A program made the translations under genes and the position numbers. This document shows, in pieces, positions 60,071-64,000 of a DNA stretch of 64,000 bases (position 1 is the first letter of the stretch; each line of letters begins with the position of its first letter). Under the pieces are notes generated by a model, which worked only from the letters and a program-made list of their open reading frames with translations, ran no database searches and had not been told where the DNA came from. Source of the DNA: RYN-230 sp963713815 (GTDB taxonomy: Bacteria; Actinomycetota; Actinomycetes; Streptosporangiales; Streptosporangiaceae); NCBI GenBank assembly GCA_963713815.1, contig CAVQNH010000032.1:186001-250000 (forward strand), in the 5' to 3' direction.

Positions 60071-61141
60071 CCGGTGCCCGCCGGCAGGAAGACGTCGGTG
60101 AAGACCGTGGCGATCTTGGCCAGATCGCGGTCCAGCCCGGACTCGACTGAGTGGGGACTCATGTGGGTGAACAGCACATGGCCGGCCCGGCGCTGCTGCT
60201 CTAGCTGATCCCACAGCGCGTTCGGCCGCATCCCGGGGTTCATCAGCTGGTACATCGCACCGTCGTACTCCTGGTGCCACGTCCATATGTCAACCGCGCG
60301 TGCGCCATGGGCGAGCGGGATGTCAACGAACAGCCGTACATCATCGGCCGCCTCAGCCGGGGCGGCGCGGTAGCTCCCCGGGTGCGCGAGCGCCTTGCGG
60401 GCTTGCAGTTGCACCAGGCGGGGCCAGCCGCGCCTGCTCACCTCCTGCCAGGCGGCGGTCTGCGCGGCATCGGAGGTAGTTCCCCAGCTCGCATAGGTGC
60501 TGTCGGACAGCAGGCCGGTGCTGAGATCGAGCACGTCAATCGCGTGCATGCGCAGATAACTGCCGATCTCGGGCAGGGCCAGCTCCGGGTAGTGGCCGTC
60601 CGCCGCCGCCGCGCAGGCCGCGGCGGCCGGTGCGGCCTGGCTGGGGACCTGGCAGGCAGCCGAGTTGCGGCACCACCATGTCGACGAGGATCAGCTTGTT
60701 CGGCGCGGCCGCGTGCAGCGCCCGCGCGGTGTCCGACAAGAACCCCCTGATCTTGGCGGCGCTGTCCATGCCGTCGTGGTAGCCAAGCTCATCGGCGATC
60801 TTGATGCCGACGACACCGGGCCGGTCGGCCAGGGCCGCTACCCGGGTGACTGCCGCCTGGAATGAGGCCGATCCCTCCTCCCAGCGCTTGACCATGTCGG
60901 CCTCGATCCACACCCGAAGGTGATCGTGCGCGGCCACCTCCACCGCGGTCCGGTAGGCGGCCGACCGGCGCAGCGGGGGAAGGCGGCACTGACGCCTGGG
61001 GGATGCTGACCGGGGGCGCTCCGCCGTGATGGGCACGGCGCCGCCGCACGCGACCGCCCCGGCGACGCGTGAGCGATGACGCCCGCCCACCGCGATGACC
61101 GGCCGACATCGCCGATCCGGCGGCGGAGCCGGCGCGGTCAT
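60067..61141 (-). pseudogene. TIM-barrel (glycoside-hydrolase-like) protein in EPS cluster, frame break
   Basis: The ATG at 61141 overlaps the flippase stop (ATGA). The first frame gives VEVAAHDHLRVWIEADMVKR, VGIKIADELGYHDGMDS and APNKLILVDMVVPQLG, strands of a (beta/alpha)8 barrel with acidic residues at strand ends. Near 60658 one base too many shifts the frame; the rest reads DGHYPELALPEIGSYLRMHA, IDVLDLSTGLLSDSTYASWG, RAVDIWTWHQEYDGAMYQLM to the stop at 60067. About 350 residues if repaired. The first 50 residues are uncertain. It resembles glycosidases of exopolysaccharide loci but I cannot assign a GH family. Confidence 0.65.
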
Positions 61142-62435
61142 GACGCACCCACCGCGGCCGCGCCTTGTGCCGGGGCACATGGACCAGTTTCCGCACGGCG
61201 AAGTAGCACACGAGGAGCGCCGCGCTGCTGGTCAGGTAGGCCGCGGCCGAGGCGACCGCGGCGCCGACCACGTGGAAGTGCGGGATGAGCAGCCAGATCG
61301 AGCCCGATCGTGACCACCACGGACACGCTGAGCGCGATCGAGTTCGCCCCCGGCCGGCCGACACCGTACAGGTACGCGCTGACCAGGCCGGCCACGCCCT
61401 CGCCGACCAGGCCGAAGAGGAGGATGTAGGCAGGCAGCATGGCGCCGGCGAACGCAGTGCCCGTAGACCAGGGGCAGCAGCGGAACGGCCGCGGCCAGCG
61501 GAATCGCGGCGACCGCGGTCATGATGAAGGCACGCGGCAGCAACGTGGCAACATCCCGTCCGGCCTCGATCCGATCACGCACGGCCAGACGCGGGTAGAG
61601 CACGTAGGTGATGGCCAGTCCGGGCAGGCGGAGCAGCTCGGCGTACTTCGAGGCGACCGCGTACACGCCCAGCGTGCCCGGGCCCGACGAGCGCCCCGAG
61701 GATCGCCACGTCCAGCCGCAGGTTGACCAGCGAGAGCATGCCGCCAACCTGACCGCGCAGGCCGTACAGGCAGATCTCCCGGCCCAGCCGCAGGTCCGGC
61801 CTGCCCCACCCGCGCGCGTACCCGCGCCGAACGAGCCGGATCGCGATGCCCGCCGGACCAGGCACGTCGGCGCCGACCAGCGCGGTCATGAGCAGGGCGG
61901 TGCCGTGCAGGAACGGCAGCAGGGCCACGTACACCGGCAGGAACGCGGCCTCCTCGGCGGCGATCGCCCAGTTGGCGCCGCGCATGTCGTTCTCGCCCTG
62001 CAGGAAGGACTTGCCCGCCGCCACCCAGAGCTGGGAGAACACCGGGACCGCGGCGGCCAGCACGACGCCGATGTGCCACGAGTGGAAGAAGAGCCGGTGC
62101 AGCAGCGGGCTCAGCGCCAGCCAGCACACGGACGCGGCCAGCGATCCGACCAGCGTCAGCGCGAACAGGGTCGTCCGCAGCCGCGGCGGTCGCGCAGTCC
62201 CGCGCCGCCAGGAAGAACGGCGCGGCGCTCGGCAGGCCGACAGCAGACCAGCACGCCGACCAGACCTGGCAGCACCCGGAGCAGGGTCAGCTCGCCCAGC
62301 AGCTTCGGGCCGCCCGCGTGCGCGACCAGGATGGTAGCGAGCGTGAGTGCGACCAGCGCGACAACGCGGGCGGCGACGTTGGCGGTCAGGACGGCGCGGC
62401 ACGTACTTGGTCAGGCGGGCGGTGAGGCGCTTCAT
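61138..62435 (-). pseudogene. Wzx/MurJ-like polysaccharide flippase, many frame breaks
   Basis: The ATG at 62435 (MKRLTARLTKY) overlaps the preceding stop by ATGA. Fragments in three frames add up to one MATE-like membrane protein: LTANVAARVVALVALTLATI, FALTLVGSLAASVCWLALSP, FLQGENDMRGANWAIAAEEA, GLRGQVGGMLSLVNLRLDVA, GVYAVASKYAELLRLPGLAI, FIMTAVAAIPLAAAVPLLPL, LPAYILLFGLVGEGVAGLVS, SIWLLIPHFHVVGAAVASAA. Breaks are seen near 61320, 61445, 61675 and several times between 62200 and 62430; at the clearest two, GGGCAC stands where GGCAC is expected. It would move lipid-linked repeat units across the membrane. About 420 residues if repaired. Confidence 0.75.
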
Positions 62436-63794
62436 CGGGCCGCCCCGGCCGCGTCCGGCCTGCCGCGGTCACGGTCCCGCCGGCCCCACAGGTCCACCGC
62501 GGCGACGACTCCGAGCAGGGCCCACAGGTGCCGGAAGTGCAGGACCTGGTAGAGCGTCGCGGAGATGAACATGCCGATCACGGCGGCGCCGAGCAGTTCC
62601 GGGCGCGGGAAGATCGCGGCGTAGTCCGGCCGCAGGGGCCGGGAGGCAATCCGGCGGCACCGGGCGGCGATGATGACGAGCAGGAAGATCAGGGCCAGCC
62701 CCGCCGAGCACGCCCCGCTCCAGCAGGGCCGCCGTGTAGTCGTCGTGGGCCATCTTGACGTAGCGATACTGGTGGGCCTGGAACGCCGTCTTGGTCCCGC
62801 CCGGCCCGATGCCGAAGGGGGTGTCGCCGGTGAAGTACAGCTGCTCGGTCTCCGACAGGATGGTGCTGCGAGAGCCGCTGCTCTCCGCCTGGCGGCCGAT
62901 CGAGTCGTTGAGCAGTGGCGAGCTCGCCTGGGCCTGCGCCACGATGCCTGAACGTGCACATGCGGGGCGATGGCCAGCACGGCGAGGACGAGTGCGGCGC
63001 CGGTGATGACGGCCGGAGCGGCGCCCCGGCGCCGGGCCAGCCTGAACAGGGCGCCGAGCACGGTCGTGACGACCAGCACCAGCGCGCCGCCGTTGGAGCC
63101 GGTGAGGACGATGGCGGTCACGATCAGCGCACAGCAGAGCCATCGAGGACAGGCCGGCCCGGGTACCGCGTCGCCCGCAGCACCAGCAGTGAGCAGATGA
63201 AGTAGTTGGCGGCCAGGTTCGGGTCGCCCAGCGTGAACGCGGCCCGGACGCCGTTCCGGGCGGTCTCGCCGGACAGCAGGGCGATGTGCCCGAACACTCC
63301 GATGATCATGAGGGCGGCCCAGCAGGTGACGCTGATCGCCCAGGCCCGGGTGATTGTCCTCAGCAACGCGGGATCGCGGCCGAGGTTGGCGATCGTGATG
63401 CCCCAGGCCAGCAAGAACGCGTCCTGGATCAGCGAGACCAGCCCGCCGCCAACGCTCATGTAGGCGCCTGAGTAGGCGACGGTGCTGGCCAGCGCCCCGG
63501 CCAGGATGGACAGGCCGACCGGGAGCATGTACGGGAAGCGCATGGCCTGGCGCTGGCTGGAGAACCACAGCGCACCGATGAGGATGGCAGCGGCGAGGAA
63601 CACGTCGGCGGGCGCGGTGTTCCCGGTGCCGGCCGGGACCAGCCAGCGGCATCGCCGCGATGGCGACGCCCATCACTACCTTGACCACGTTGCGCCGGCG
63701 GCTGGCCGCGGCGTGGCCTGCGGGGCCGCCTGGCTGCTCCGGGGCGGCCAGGCCGGGAAGCACCGCGGTCCGGGAGGTGCGCCAGGGAGGTCAC
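62432..63794 (-). pseudogene. O-antigen ligase/polymerase-like membrane protein, frame breaks
   Basis: The GTG at 63794 overlaps the preceding stop (GTGA). Pieces in different frames give a polytopic protein: VVKVVMGVAIAAMPL, VFLAAAILIGALWFSSQRQA, LVSLIQDAFLLAWGITIANL, TLGDPNLAANYFICSLLVLR, LTGSNGGALVLVVTTVLGAL, LYFTGDTPFGIGPGGTKTAF, YRYVKMAHDDYTAALLERGV and FRHLWALLGVVAAVDLWGRR. The Wzy_C-like loop with HDDYTAALLERG is typical of O-antigen ligases and polymerases (HNxxL/HDxYL motif). Frame changes occur near 63620, 63140, 62950 and 62700. It would polymerise or ligate polysaccharide units at the outer membrane face. Confidence 0.75.
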
Positions 63795-64000
63795 TGGGCC
63801 ACCTCGCTGACCAGCCGCAGCAGCAGGTCACGGTGCCGGGCGGCGAAATCGGGGTGATCGGCAGTGACCGCGACCTCGGCGAGCCCGGCGAGCAGTACAT
63901 CGCGCCACAGCGTGCCGGTGCGCCCAGGCGGGCCAGCGCCGTCGTGACAAAGTCGCGCACGAGCTGCCGAACCAGCCCTGCCCGGCGATCGCGTACCGGA
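63791..64000 (-). CDS. 3' end of an upstream EPS-cluster gene (5' off window)
   Basis: The last codons of a gene that begins beyond the right edge read TGTLWRDVLLAGLAEVAVTA, then HPDFAARHRDLLLRLVSEVA and stop at 63791. Upstream of about 63915 the frame appears shifted (RDFVTTALARLG in the other frame). The C-terminal helical piece is too short to assign; a glycosyltransferase or other cluster enzyme is likely from context. Its stop overlaps the ligase start. Confidence 0.45.
   Translation of the reverse strand, partial: SGTRSPGRAGSAARARLCHDGAGPPGRTGTLWRDVLLAGLAEVAVTADHPDFAARHRDLLLRLVSEVAQ

Noticed and set aside
1..64000. tRNA, rRNA, transposase or integrase genes
   Set aside because: I looked on both strands and saw no cloverleaf-type sequences, rRNA segments or recombinase motifs. 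The integrase expected for the ychF-end insertions would have to lie left of the window or be lost.

Overview
This is about 64 kb of a very GC-rich chromosome. Nearly every gene has strong third-position GC, many starts are GTG, and neighbouring genes often overlap by ATGA or GTGA. The gene content and order point to an Actinomycetota bacterium. The run ychF / DUF6542 / ispH / lipid-droplet-type protein / xseA / xseB, with glpX and a fumarase farther along, follows the block around Rv1098c-Rv1112 of Mycobacterium tuberculosis (known from memory, not searched here). The presence of F420-type (LLM) oxidoreductase, MEDS/RsbA and DUF1707 proteins suggests a soil actinomycete. I cannot name the genus.

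Layout. 1-4.6 kb is accessory DNA. It has a TcpC/TcpD/TcpE-like conjugation module running off the left edge, then a methyltransferase, a broken HicA/VapBC toxin-antitoxin island and a GNAT acetyltransferase. Each segment is bounded by a copy of the last 22 bp of ychF, which looks like repeated integration at the ychF 3' end. 4.6-17 kb is the housekeeping block: ychF, rmuC, a TMEM175-type channel, DUF6542, ispH, the lipid-droplet-type protein, xseA, an OatA-like acyltransferase with frame breaks, an inverted xseB, a TetR regulator and glpX. 17-31 kb holds a B12-riboswitch-controlled Ni/Co transporter beside an ArsR regulator, two MFS transporters, a MarR-DrrA-DrrB type efflux operon, a broken phosphotransferase, class I fumarase and a PknB-like kinase.

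30.7-38.3 kb is an envelope and secretion region. It has two lytic-transglycosylase-like secreted proteins, each preceded by a CRP-like palindrome. It also has two paralogous secreted proteins with eight conserved cysteines and Ala/Thr-rich linkers, with an HtrA-like protein between them that has lost all three catalytic residues. 38.8-45.3 kb is a sugar-uptake locus: two CUT1 permeases, a binding lipoprotein, a divergent ROK repressor with two operator-like palindromes exactly 210 bp apart, and a GH1 beta-glucosidase. 45.4-50.2 kb carries a P-loop kinase, a hemerythrin protein, a partner-switching set (STAS plus two MEDS/HATPase proteins) and a broken LLM oxidoreductase.

51-54.6 kb is a two-component cluster in which several phosphorylation residues are missing. 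54.8-64 kb is an exopolysaccharide locus read right to left with translationally coupled genes. It comprises an edge gene, an O-antigen-ligase-like protein, a Wzx-like flippase, a TIM-barrel-like protein, an MBL-fold/Rieske fusion, an undecaprenyl-phosphate sugar transferase and a secreted beta-helix/PKD protein.

Several otherwise intact genes are broken by single-base frameshifts, densely so after 60.6 kb. This may be assembly error rather than gene decay. I saw no rRNA, tRNA, CRISPR array, transposase or integrase.
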